From the NCBI RefSeq assembly GCF_047495875.1, contig NC_092461.1:67072299-67136298 (forward strand): a stretch of DNA of 64,000 bases. The letters run 5' to 3'. Made by a program: the position numbers and the translations under genes. The notes below the pieces were generated by a model. It was given only the letters and a program-made list of their open reading frames with translations. It was not told the origin of the DNA and searched no databases. The DNA comes from Pithys albifrons albifrons. Taxonomy: Eukaryota > Chordata > Aves > Passeriformes > Thamnophilidae. How positions within the stretch are numbered: the first letter of the stretch is position 1; each line of letters opens with the position of its first letter. Below, one piece after another: positions 11,931 through 24,029 of this stretch.

Positions 11931-14010
11931 TGGAACATGTATGAAAACCTGTAATAATAACAGTATTAAAAAAAAATACCAACAACACTAGGAACAAGAA
12001 AATGGGATGTATTGGAAACATGCCTCTCTTGTTTCTTCAAGACCCTGTGACTGTGAGAGAAGCCTTTCCCAAACCTGGTCCTGAAATAGACACCTGCTAG
12101 TCATTCGTCAAAAGAAATAAACAACTCTTCATTGACAGTATCAGTGAGGTCTTCACCAACTGTAATGGAGCGTTTTTCCTATCTCAGGTACAAACATTTG
12201 GTGGTCAGCTAAAATTGGTGGATTGTCTACCATTTCAGCATCTAATCTGTTTGTTAAAACTGGAAAAAACTATATTCCCTGCTCTAAAAAGAAAGCATGA
12301 AAGATTGTATAGCTTACAGGGTGAGGAAGAGGAAAGAATGCAACTGGATTTTCTGACCCCAAGTATCAGGGCTGTTCTTGTTCCTCTCACTGCTATTGAA
12401 TGTAGAACACATAATGCCGTAAATAGCAAATGTTCTCTCTCAAATGCAGCCTAGTTGCCTCATTCATAGTTTTGTCCTGAGTCTATTTTGCACCTGTTCT
12501 CATGAGCCTTGCTGTTGCATGGCCTCATAGAGAGGAGTGCAGGTTCCTTCCTACCCTCAACAACTTGGCTGTTCCCGCAAAAGATCAAGATGAGGGTTTG
12601 AGTCCTGTCAGAACAAGGAGTGAATTAGTTTCTGTACTTTCTTTGATGGATGCATATCTGTTAACTAAAATATGAATCCCACATGTTAGGAGATGCATGG
12701 TCCTATCAGAAACTTTTATTCAAGCTCTGATCATACAGACTGAGTCAGATGTTGGCATCGTTTTCTAATTTCAGAGTCTGACACAACTTACTTGGGAGAC
12801 AGGTTGGGAGACTGAGTCATGGTACGCAACACCAAAGACCAAGGGATTTCCACTAGGCTGTCTTCAGGATTATGTGACTATAGAGGCAGGATTTCTGGGG
12901 TCCTGATATACGCTGACATGCACTTCAGTTCTTTCTGTTTATTAGAAAGTGTTCACATCCTGAAAAGCATCACAGTGTATTATTTTATGTGTTTAATCAA
13001 TTTATCCCCTTTGGCCTAACATAAATAAAAGCTCAGCCATTGGACAGGAAAAATACAGTTTTGTTCCTTTTGCTATGTAACATCAAACATCTGCATAGTT
13101 TGGTAATCCAAGACGAGTTGCCTCACAGCATCCCTCAACAATAATTATCATTTCTGTTCAATTTTCAAATCAGTACATGCTTTGGGACTTACAGACCAAG
13201 TTGCTAAGTAGCAACATATGGCTCACTACTGTTCCTGTGATGTTGCTGCAAGCAACTAGAATAATTCTGTACTTGAAATGATTTTTACAGAAAGCCAGTG
13301 CTGGAACTGAGCCAGAAGTGTAAGTATACAGTAAAAATTAATGGTATTCTTTTAAACCATCCCAAAAGGCTATTTGGCAATGTTGTCTCTGTGTATATTT
13401 TATATATATATGAGTAAGTACTGCATTTTTGGTTATGATATATGTACTACAGGACTCTGCACTGCAGGCATCTCCTAAATGAGTTATGCCAGCCATATTA
13501 ACAAGCATACACAGTAAAACTACATGGCATTTTCACTACTAATTGCACTTGGATCTGAAAATATTTATCATTTTAAAATAAAACTATGCCCACTGCTCTG
13601 CATTTCAGATTCTCACCAATATATTGTTTTCTCCCCACACCTATAATTGGAATCTCATAGATGAATTGTTCTTTATGTAATTTCTCCTCCTGTAATTTGT
13701 GGACCATGTACAGCACAGTATAAAATTATGCTGTTTATTTTACACTTTTTCCTAGTCACAATGTGAAATGTAATTCAGGACTCTGTTGCACAAAGCTTTG
13801 GCACTTTTGTAGTCTTCTTGAGGCCTGATAAACATTAAGGTTAATGAATCCAGCTGCCACATTCCCTGCACAGTGCAAAGGGAAGAGACAAGTTTACAGT
13901 AGTACCCACATTGTCCCAGTGGGAAGAAGAAACAGATACCCAAGGCAGAGGAAGGACTATTGTTTGCTCAGAGGTGGTATTTTCCTGCTTCCCAGAGCTA
14001 TGGCAGGGAG

Positions 14011-14033
14011 ATGCATATAAATTATATATGCAT
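14011..14033. repeat. ATGCATATA inverted repeat
   Basis: ATGCATATA (14011-14019) and TATATGCAT (14025-14033) are exact reverse complements with a 5-nt spacer AATTA. Confidence 0.8.
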
Positions 14034-14167
14034 ACTATTTGGTACAGTGGACATCATGAGTATCAAAATGGTTTTGTCCTGTATAGCTCAAGGGTGAAAT
14101 AGGATAGAATGACATTCAAAATAAAGATTTTTCATGTTAGTAGGAAAGACTTCCTCTGCCTTTTGTT

Positions 14168-14183
14168 ACCATATGCATATGGT
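14168..14183. repeat. 16-bp perfect palindrome
   Basis: ACCATATGCATATGGT equals its own reverse complement with no spacer. It lies 150 bp after another ATGCAT-centred inverted repeat. Confidence 0.85.
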
Positions 14184-14981
14184 CCTAGATATATCCCTAA
14201 CTTCTTTTTTACATCTTTATACTGTCATTTCTTAAATTATTAATGGCATAAGTATTACATATGCAAAGTAGGAATGGATAAATGTTTGTAATAGCTGCCC
14301 TCTCCTCTCTAATATTGGTCCTTCCCTGTAGGTAGGGCTAGAATTTAAGGATACTGTATCCTGTTCCTGCCAGATGATACAGCTCTTCACTCTTGGTGTG
14401 CCTCTAAAGTCTGTAAGCAGATCAGGGGAGGGGTTCGCTGCCTAGGAAAGGATTGAGAAGAAGCAGCAATTTTAAATTGAGAATCACTGCCTGGTTCAAC
14501 ATAGTCCCATAGGTATATACTACACTGAAGTCCAGTGCAATTGTGTCCAAAAATCAGAAAATTTTTGCTTATTAATTGAGAGGCTGCTCCACAGTGAGAA
14601 GGCAATGCCACCTGGTCAGTCTGCTGACTGGATGGAGTTCAGGGCTGTTTTAGACCATAATCTACCTCCTTCTTCCTGATCCACTCTCTTTTAGTTTCAA
14701 AAATAGATTATCAGCAGAAGGGAGTCCTTCCTGCTCCTTCATTTCTCTGAAACTGACTATAGTAAAATGGCCTCAGGGAAAGGAAACCACCAGGCAGACC
14801 TTTCAGATCCTGAATGACTAGTTAAAGTTGGAGGTAATTTTACCCTACTTTTCCCTTTTGTGCAGAACATAGTCTTTTAATGTGTCCTTATATCAGAGTC
14901 TGGAAGAACTGAGTCCCTGATAAAAATACATCAACAGTTGCATTAACAAGGTTATGTATATATTTATAAAGACACATCTTA

Positions 14982-15360
14982 AGAATCATAGAATGGTTTG
15001 AATTGAAAGTCATCTTTGAAGATCGTCTAGTCCAGTCCCCTGCCATGTGCAGTTACATTTTTCAATGAATCAGGTTGCTCAAAGCCTCATCCAACCTAAT
15101 CTTTAAAACTTCTAGTGATGGGGCACACACAAGTTCTCTGCACAATCTCTTACAGTGTCTCACCACCCTCACAGTAAAGAATTTCTTCCTATATCCAATC
15201 TAAATCTATTCTCTGTCAGTTTAAAACTCTTGTACCTTGTTGTGACACTACAGGCCTCAGTAAAAGGTGTTTCTCTGTCTTTCTTGGATGGCTTGTTATG
15301 TACTGAAAGACTGCTATAAGGTCTCCTCCACCAGTGTCCCCAAGTCCTCTTCCAAAGAGG
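14982..15360 (-). mobile_element. CR1 LINE fragment (3' end), antisense
   Basis: Starts AGAATCATAGAATGGTTTG at the CR1 3' terminus and continues through GATCGTCTAGTCCAGTCCCC, GGTTGCTCAAAGCC, TCACCACCCTCACAGTAAAG, AATTTCTTCCTATATCCAAT and ACTGCTATAAGGTCTCC in the reverse-complement order of CR1. It is diverged and 5'-truncated. It shares the family type with the fragment at 11501 but is an independent insertion. Confidence 0.93.
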
Positions 15361-17683
15361 GATGTTAAATAAGTATGTATGAATGTCTTTAGCTTTAATG
15401 CAAAAGCTATGAGCATGTGCTGTATATGTATTCAAGGATATTTTAATTTTTTTAGTGAAATAAAAGTTATAAAAATGAAAATCAAAATTAGGGCCTGTTG
15501 ACCAGAATCTAAGAGCTTTTTCAAATTTCACAGGAAAAACATAACTCAGGTGAAATGCATTTACCGTCTTTTACTCAAATTTGTTTTAGTCACGTATGGT
15601 CAGTACATGTTGAAGCTGTATTCTGACCAGAAGATGAAATGTGTGTGACCTACTTATCTCTGAAAAATGAGTCAGTTAAACATGCCTTAACTCAATGCTT
15701 CTTTCATTTAATGCCTATTCGATAGCACATGCTGTAATAGCATTAAAGAGGGCACAATCTATTCCCTAAGGATCCTAAACAAACATACCCATAATTACAC
15801 TTGTATAAACAAAATTGTCCCTCTCCAGTCTTCAAAAATCATTAGTGTGGATCTGTAAAATTGAGATCATATCAGAAACCTCAGCAAGTATAACAAATTT
15901 TTCAGCATTCTGTTTGTCTTCTGGCTGTGAAATCTTGCATTTAGATTTTCTTTACAGCCATGTGGACTGAAAACTTTTTAATTAAAGCAGTTTTGGAGGG
16001 TAATTGCCTGGCTTCAGAAGTTTGGGCCTTTAGAAGTAAATGTCAGATACCACTAGAGTAATGCTTAAATTGTGAACTTGGCCCTGCTGTATACACAGTG
16101 ATTCTGTGCATCAGTTAAAAGTATTTTTCTTAGGAGTTGCAGATGGGAGGGAATTAATGTAACCACTGAGTCCTGTCTTAGCAGTGGCATTAGGATGATA
16201 GCAACTTCAGGAATAGGCCCACAATAAATCAATAAAGTAAAAATAACAAAAGCTATTATTTTACCATGAAAAAGGTAAAGAGAAAATCAATCATCAAATG
16301 ATGAATTTTCTGTCCAAAAGCCAGAGGTATTTTTTCTCATATCACTAGAGAAAAGATACTGCTTTTTGCTGTGCATGACATGAGAGAATTTTCTATTTTA
16401 ATGAGCAACCAGTGTAAAATATCCTTCAAAATGTTTCCCTCTATTCCTTGATGCATGACTTCTTTAGCATGTGAAAACAGATTACCGACATCATATATTT
16501 TAGTTATGTAGTTTCCTTTCCAAGAAACTCTACAGGTCAGCAGTGTGGATGAATTATGGGATGTAACAATGGGAAATGTTAAAGGCAGTATTTTTCAAGT
16601 GAGCTTCACATAAGATGAACCTTTTTTGGTCCATAAAACGTCTGGAAGAATTACGTGAATTTGAACTACAAATTAGACCAATTACTATTACACTGTCCCT
16701 TTTGGCAAAGGCTGCTGCAGTAGAGTCAATTTGACCTGTTGACCCCTGACCAAATAAATTGATAAGATGCCCGTCTTTGATTAATCTAGTTAGTTTTACG
16801 AAATTTGGCATCTCAACAAGCCCAAACTAGTTACTCAAACCAGTCTTCAATGCTACATTCAAATGATCACTCTGTGGAGTCCCAGAGGTATTCATTACAG
16901 ACAAAATTGCTCCTGTTGCCTTGCATACAAGCTGAGTTTTCAATGGGAAATGAAAGGCTGCCTGGAAAAATAGGCCACCTAATTAAGTTAAACTACTCTA
17001 GCATTTGGCTTGACGTCTTCATTACTCAAAATTAAAAAGATGCTTCACTTGAGCACACAAGTTACTATTGTTTATGTTGTTTCCTCTAAATTGGCTTCTT
17101 ACATAGAAGTCTGTTTTTCAGAATTATATCTTGTAATAGCTTGCATATTTCTTGCAGTTTATAAAAATGTCTTAATAGGTACTACACTACTGATAGCTGG
17201 TATGATATTAGTACGATTGAACTTATTACTGGGGTCTCTGTAGTCTTACTGCTTACATGACATTTTATTAAAAGAGGGCCAGATCCTGCCAGTTTTGCTG
17301 TTTGAATAATCTGTGCTCATTCATATACTGAGCATTCCTGGGCCTTCTTACTGTAAAGTCCTCTATCCAGAATCTAGGTGTCAAAGTCAGTGGGACCACT
17401 GATGGGAATTGAGAGCTTCGATATTGCTCAGTTGTCAGCTTTTCCTGTCTTTGGCAAGGGGCTAAACAAAAGTTACATCAGATTGCAGAGTAGTTGTGCC
17501 TCTGTTTGATCTACCTTTTCATCAAGTGGTGACATTTTTTATTAAATTTGAAATTTTTCTGAAAATTTTGTCCGTCATTTAGGAGAGGTATTGCCAAGGT
17601 AGGACCTACTGTCCTTTTGAATACTGATAAGCAATCCATTGTTTCTGAACTTTTCCAAGTTAAGAAAAGAGAAGGAAAAAGGC

Positions 17684-17715
17684 GGGGGTTGGGGGTTGGG
17701 GGTGGGGCGGTGGGG
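17684..17715 (+). other. TOX: Potential G-quadruplex sequence
   Basis: Three runs of five G separated by TT, then GGGG, GG and GGGG separated by single bases, all within 32 bp, meet the usual G3+N1-7 quadruplex pattern. The G-rich strand is the TOX sense strand, so it could fold in the intron 2 pre-mRNA as well as in DNA. It stands out in an AT-rich intron. Confidence 0.7.
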
Positions 17716-18335
17716 AGATGAAATCTTTGTCCTTCATCATTGTGTGCCCTGGGTGCAACATTATTTAATTTTTTGGTGTTTTATCAGAAAGGATCTGGAA
17801 ATATAGACAGAATATTTATCCCCTAAACATATATACTTAAATGTAAATCTATACTGCTGCTATTTTTAAGAGCATTTAAAAATGTAAACATGTGAAGAGC
17901 ACACTGTCTTGATTGCTGGTTTAGAGTCTATGATGCTAATGAGGCTTCTGACAGGTTAAATGTGGTGTATCATCTATATTTTCAAGCAGCAGGATTTGTG
18001 AAGATGTGACTCCTTTTTTTTTTAGTTAAATTCTGCTTATTAAATATGTATATTGCTAGTTTTATTACCCAGTGCTTTGTACTGAGCTTAATTTAGGTAT
18101 ATTTTGCAGAGAGGGTCTCTAAAATGTTTGTTGTTTTCTTTATATTTTGCTTTTTATCTCTAGTTTAAAAAGAATATTTAGCTAAATGTAGTAACTAATT
18201 TATGAAAGTATGTCTTTATAGTAGAGCTAAGATCAAGATTATACCGTGCATGATACTGTCTGTGCTATAGTACAGACCAAAAGGTGTCAAATAGGATCCC
18301 AAGTTACCTTAAGAATTTTAGCTTTTTTTAAAATA

Positions 18336-18384
18336 TAGTAGTAGTAGTAGTAATAATAATCATAATAATGATAGTCGTAGTAGT
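18336..18384. repeat. TAG/TAA trinucleotide repeat
   Basis: Five TAG units followed by three TAA units, then an interrupted CATAATAATGATAGTCGTAG tail. Confidence 0.85.
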
Positions 18385-20292
18385 TTGCTCCCATGTTCTC
18401 AAGAGAATCTTAGGAATGTTCTTCTGTCTTTCCTTTTGCTTTATCTGTGAGGTGATGAAGCTACTCAGCTTGTCTTTAGGAGGTAGCATGGAGAAACCTA
18501 TTACAGTGCAAGTCCCCACTTCCTTTCAGCATCCCCATAGATGTGGACAAGCAGGAGCTGTTTATGCAGGGGTCCTGCTAGAGCACCCCCAGCATTGCTC
18601 TTTGGAGGTTATACTACTGATTGTCACACACTGGAGGGGGACCAAGTGCCTTTCTTTTCAGGAGAAGACAACGACAAGGGTGTCGGACAATGACAAAGCT
18701 TGGGTCCACACTGGGGTCACACTAAGGAGGGTGGGAGGCTGGCACAGGTGACACGGGCAAGACTCCACATTGAAGGATTAAGGATGCTGCATTTGTGCCT
18801 AGAGCTCCAATGCATTCCTAAGGAATTTCTTTGGTGGTTGATCAGTAATTCTAAAAAAGACTTGCACTTCTCTTTTGAATTTACTCAAATTTTCTAAGTA
18901 GGAGAAGTGCAAGTTGGGTCTTTGTTGGAAAGGAAATTTAAATGCTTCAATTATAGTACTGGTGTTTGCAGAGCCCAAATCTTGTAACTTTTTATATTTG
19001 TGCTTCTACTTACTGTCATCTTTAAAATGTATTTCAGTTTAAAACCTTCATTGAAACACATATCTCAGCAAACTGCTACAGTATATGTATAAAATTAATG
19101 TAATTAATGAAAAGACTCTCAAGACTGAAATCTTAAAAAAAAAGTCTACACTTTTACATAATTCTGTTAACTTTCAAAATTACGATAATTTTAAGTTAAT
19201 AATATTGTCAGCACATTCTCCTTGAAAACAGAATTCATCTGGTACTGGAAAATTAATGTTTTGCTGGGGGCTTTGCCCTTTAACTAATGTAAATTAGAGA
19301 AATTGATTAACACAATAGGAAAAAGTTATACCTTCCCCTTTAATACATATTTTATTGCTGTTGCTTGATAAATTAGTATACTGTGTGTTTTTAAATGAAT
19401 ACGATTTATTGGTGTTGTCTACCATATGAAGAAACACAAAAAAATTGTTTGCAGGATCATTGACTTGAACATATCAATGGCACTGTTGGACAATTCTTGC
19501 TGAGTGTTAAGATGATTTATGTAACAGGCAGAAGGTTTCCACAGTAATGCATTATAGTCTCAAGCTATCAAGCCTTGTTCATGCAGAGACAAAAGCAACT
19601 GAAAAAAACTTGCTTCTGAAGGTACTCTGTTTAGAAATTAGAGATAAGGTCGATCCTATTAAAATTCCTGGAAATATCTGCTGTCACATATATTATCCTA
19701 ACTTTCAAATATGCATAAGGTATGTTGCTGTTTTTCCTCTTCTAATGAGCTCATTGTTTTTACATTACTCTTGATTCATAAGTGTTTCAGTTATGTAACA
19801 ATGTGTTCAATAATAGAAGAGGAGACAGCCTGAAGCATCTATCTTTTAAAAACTGGCATCTTTCCACAGTTCAGATGTAGAAGCCTTGGTGCAAATGAAA
19901 AATTAAGACACGCTCTACATAGTTGGCAGTACCATTCATTTCATTTAAATTAAATATCTATAGGCAAAGTCCCAATTCTTAAGGAACTGTTGCTAATACC
20001 AGATAATGTTGAGTAAATGCATGGTGACTGGCACAACTGCTGAGCACATGAATTAGACTTACTTAATGTGTGTTGTCTTCTGTGCTTTCATATAGTAACA
20101 GTTCTGCTCTTTTCAGAGGGATTTATACTGGATATTTGAAAGCTTGCTGCCTTTGTGGTTAGCCTGTTTGAGCTATCTCCTTTGGCTTCCCTTCTCTGAT
20201 TACTCTTGAAAGTTCTATTAAAATTATTTTGAAATATAAGTAAGTTTTGCTGGCCAATGTGCAGTCACCACTGTAGCATACTTAAGCAAAGG

Positions 20293-20326
20293 TCTTTTTT
20301 ATTTATTTATTAATAAGTAAAAAAGA
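20293..20326. repeat. A/T-rich hairpin (15-bp stem, 4-nt loop)
   Basis: TCTTTTTTA (20293-20301) pairs with TAAAAAAGA (20318-20326). The stem continues inward through one T-G wobble and TTATT/AATAA to a TATT loop. Confidence 0.75.
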
Positions 20327-23300
20327 TGAACTTGCTAATGTCTCTGTGACCAGTAGGATAAAAAGGAGCTATTCTGTGTCTTTCTGAATAGAGAAAGTCC
20401 TGCTGATAGTAAAACTAACTAGGAAGGAAAAGCCCTTGGTCTGGGTGGAAAGCCCCTAACCTTGCTCCCCATCACCAAGAAAAACCTAACAGAGCTGAAG
20501 CTACAGGCCACCATTTATTATTAATACATAAGAGCTGTACTTATGAACTGTAATTGGATACAAAGAGTATCCCTAATATCCCTGATGCTTTTGACAGTTG
20601 GTAACTGCTTTCTTTAAAAAAATTCCAGATAAATGTCTTATGTTGGAAGAAGTGGTGTTCTAAGAAAGCCCAGGAGTCAGGGCAGGATGATGACTGGCCT
20701 GGAAGTGGGAGTTCTTGCAGCAGGGATATACATGGGCCTAGCCTTTTGCTAAAGTTCACTCAAATGTCCCTTCAGGGAAGAAGGTAGCAATACAACATTC
20801 CAGGAGATCCTATTGCCAGAACAGGATCGGTTGCATCAAGGGAACTCCAGATGGTTCCTCAAATAGGCTTTCCCAGTGGCAAGGGAAGAGGTGGCAGGAA
20901 AGTAGGATGGGTGTTTGACACTTGTGGCTGCTATTTGCATGTGTTCTGTTCCTCACTCCTTTCCTCCAGGCACAATTGCAACAGCCTTGTTTCTGGGATA
21001 TGCTGGGTTTGCTGTAAATGTATCTAGGAATTTTGTTTTTTCGTATGCCAGTGTGCCAAGCCATTACAAGCATCTGAGCCATGCTACTGGACAAGACAAA
21101 TAGCTGAAGGAGCTTCTCTGAGGACGTTATATCTGTATTCATTACATGCACACATACTAAGTATGGAAATATTAAATTGGCTGAAACTGTAAGGATACTC
21201 TGCAGATGCTTTCAAATATCTCTCCATACCACTAAACATGCAGCTTGGATTCTGCCTGGCTTTTTTGAAATAGTACAGTAGATTGTCTTCAAAAAATAAA
21301 AAAGAGAAATATTATAGGAATACTAGCACTTGAATTATATGTTGTTTGGTATGTTATTATTGCCTTTGCTGTTCTAATCCTACTACTTATTTAAGTGTAG
21401 TGAACAGTGATATGGTAGGTGATGTGGCATCAAATGCGCTCCAACTGGTTCACAAGCAACAACCAGTGTGTGTGTGTGGGGAGGGGATGGGTGTATGTGT
21501 TATAATTAATAAGAGAACAGCTGTTTATTTAAAATGCTTATCCCATATAATATGTATCATATTTTTATATACTTACACATGACACAACTTGGATTGTGGA
21601 GTTTTATGCTGCTAGTGTTTTATGCTTCCATTTTAATAAATGAAGTTAATGTGCTACTGGCAGTTCAATTGCTTCTACCATTTTTGAAGTATTACAATTA
21701 AAGACATATTTGAAACACAACAAATCAAGTGTAAAATCTGGTCTATCCATATGTGGTGTCCTTTCTTTTCTGTTCCTTGCTGCTTTGCTATTGTGGTATT
21801 AGATCGTAAGCTTACTTTAGAAGCCTTTCTCTTTATCAGGGATTTTATATAATAGTAATTAGCAAACAGTGTTTACATTGTCCCTAATACTTTGATATGG
21901 TTTTGCACAGCTTATACATTGTTGTTGAGTAAATGTGACACGTTCTCTTTGTCATGTTTAAGTCTCCTCTGTATTTAGTGAGAGTCTATTTTTAATATAT
22001 TTTTTTCCTCGGAGATGTTTCCACTGATGGCTGCATCATGGCTTCTAAGAGCAGAGGCAAATGCAATGTACAGAGGTCAGTAGACTTCCACCACCTTCCC
22101 ATTAAGGAGAGATGAGGGTCTAGGGGAGAGCAAACTCCTGTACTGGAAGTGAGAAACACAGTTGGAAAGCACGGGTAGAATCAAAGAACTCAGACATAAC
22201 AATGATGATATCCCTCTCAAACCTTTTCTTCTCCATTTTCTGTTGTTTTCATTGTTTGGGATTTTACTTTGGCCTTTGCAGTCTAGCCTTCCTGTTGTAT
22301 TTCATGCTAAGATACTCTAACGAGCAAAACAACCAAAACCATGGCAATATGCATTAGAGTAGGTTTTTCAGCAGCTCATTGAAAACATGCAACACTCTTT
22401 GTTCTTGGTCTGATTTAAGTTTATATATACATGCTCATACAGAGGAGAGTAACCTCAGGCACTGGCAGGACATTATTACTATGATGACTAACAAAAAACG
22501 CCTTTGTTTATAATTGACCATCGATTCTTCTCTTGTCTTTCTGCATGAATTCATACACCGTACTGTCCTCCATTTGGAAACTCGTATTGGGGAAAACATT
22601 TTCTTCCAGTAGCTGCTCTTTCAAATTGTGCCTTCATATTCATTCTTCCTAATGATACTTTCCAGGAGCAAAATGGATTTAAATCCTTGCGTTTCCAGAA
22701 TTAGCAAAAGCTGCACTCAGAGCAGGACTGCTGTGCTGCAGAGAGGCAGAAAGGTAGACTCTGTGCTATAAACCCTGACTGTGGGCATGGGATGTGCAAA
22801 GAGTCATCACTTTACAAAGGAGCTGGCTGTTCTCAGAAAAGCAGAGCAGGCTTTCAGGTTGAACCACTGCAACTGATCCCTTTAACTCTTTATTTGGATC
22901 ATATATCAAACTATGCTCACCTTTTTCTTTTAAGAAACATGAGCATACCCACCCCTATCTTCCAAATGAGCCTACCTGCTGTACAAGGGCTGTAGATAAA
23001 TAATAGCAATTATCCACCTTCGTGCATTACTCTGACTTTGCCTGTGTCTTTTCCTTGAACCAGATTGAGTTGGATAACTTAATGGCAGCAGACAGCAAAA
23101 GATTATACAGTTGCTTTGTAGAGTAACTAATTTAGATTACTGAAAAAATGTGTGAATAATGGAGTTTATATATTAAGAAAGAAAAAAAATAGGTTTTTGA
23201 CACCATAAATGTATTTCTGTAAATACAAAGTATATTAATGCGAAGGATGTACTGTTTCTTTTCTTTGTAGAAGAATAAATGCATGGTACTCCTGTAAGAA

Positions 23301-23687
23301 TAAAAGCAGTATCTTTCTTTCTTCACTGTGTAATTCTTGGTCTAAGTAGCAGGGAGTCTTATTAAACATTTTGTGCCAATATTAATTTTATGAATTACAT
23401 TCCCTTTTCCACAGTTCTCATGAAAAAGGTATTCAGCTAGATGAACACTCTTGGAAAATTTTAATAGGACCCTTGAAATCTGTTTGAGTTCACCTTCTTT
23501 AAAAAACATTATTTCTAATGCAAGCTGTGAAAGTATCAGAGATTCTTATGCCTTAGAGGCAATTCTTCTTCCATACATATACTTCCATACATTGCTGTAA
23601 TAGATGGGTCTTTAAAATATTCTCTTTGTTGAATTGTAGATGCTTAGAAGTATGTGAGTCAGTCTCTTTTTGTTTGTTTTGTGTGAC

Positions 23688-23726
23688 TATTATTGTTGTT
23701 TATTATTGTTGTTTATTATTGTTATT
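23688..23726. repeat. Three tandem copies of a 13-bp unit before exon 3
   Basis: TATTATTGTTGTT occurs at 23688-23700 and 23701-23713, and with one substitution at 23714-23726. The array ends 54 bp before the exon 3 acceptor, next to the likely branch-point region. Confidence 0.85.
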
Positions 23727-23780
23727 AACCAGTGCTCATATGATTTTCATAGGATTTTCCATTTTATATTTTTTTTCCAG
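23727..23780 (+). other. TOX: Splice acceptor and polypyrimidine tract of TOX exon 3
   Basis: A run of eight T followed by CCAG ends at 23780, directly before the serine codon that opens exon 3. Candidate branch-point adenines lie in the TTAACC and GCTCAT words near 23724-23740. The tract follows immediately after a 13-bp tandem repeat. Confidence 0.85.
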
Positions 23781-24023
23781 TCTTTTCCTGGCCCAAGTCT
23801 TGAAAGTGAAGATTTTAACATACCTCCTATAACTCCTCCGTCATTGCCTGACCACTCCCTGGTGCACTTGAATGAGATAGAGTCTGGATACCACTCTCTG
23901 TGTCATCCCATGAACCACAATGGCCTCCTTCCATTCCACCCACAAAACATGGATCTACCTGAAATTACAGTTTCCAACATGCTTGGTCAAGATGGGACAC
24001 TGCTTTCCAATTCCCTCTCTGTG
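23781..24023 (+). CDS. TOX: TOX coding exon 3 (243 bp, phase 0-0)
   Basis: This exon encodes 81 residues, starting SFPGPSLESEDFNIPPITP, containing NEIESGYHSLCHPMNHNG in the middle and ending MLGQDGTLLSNSLSV. It continues directly from exon 2 and corresponds to about residues 57-137 of TOX, in the N-terminal region credited with transactivation. The exon is bounded by a T-rich acceptor ending CCAG and the donor GTAAGC. From memory, mammalian TOX has Y at the second residue of this exon, V in place of I in the NEIES motif and I in place of L in the final SLSV, so the copy is highly conserved with a few conservative changes. It has no stops or frameshifts. The open frame continues 26 codons into the intron before TGA at 24102-24104, which is simple intron read-through. 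The next exon, beginning MPDIRNPEG in mammals, is not in the window. Confidence 0.95.
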
Positions 24024-24029
24024 GTAAGC
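24024..24029 (+). other. TOX: Splice donor of TOX exon 3
   Basis: GTG|GTAAGC follows the last valine codon. GTAAGC is a strong match to the vertebrate donor consensus. Confidence 0.88.

Larger units (their letters stand above)
9314..23780 (+). other. TOX: TOX intron 2, complete (14,467 bp)
   Basis: This is the full intron between the two recognised exons. It contains two antisense CR1 fragments (11501-11930 and 14982-15360), a G-quadruplex-like run at 17684-17715, a TAG/TAA repeat at 18336-18384, a T/A-rich hairpin at 20293-20326, palindromes at 14011-14033 and 14168-14183, and three copies of a 13-bp repeat just before exon 3. A somewhat GC-richer stretch at about 18480-18790 has no feature I recognise. 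The rest is AT-rich unique sequence. Confidence 0.88.
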
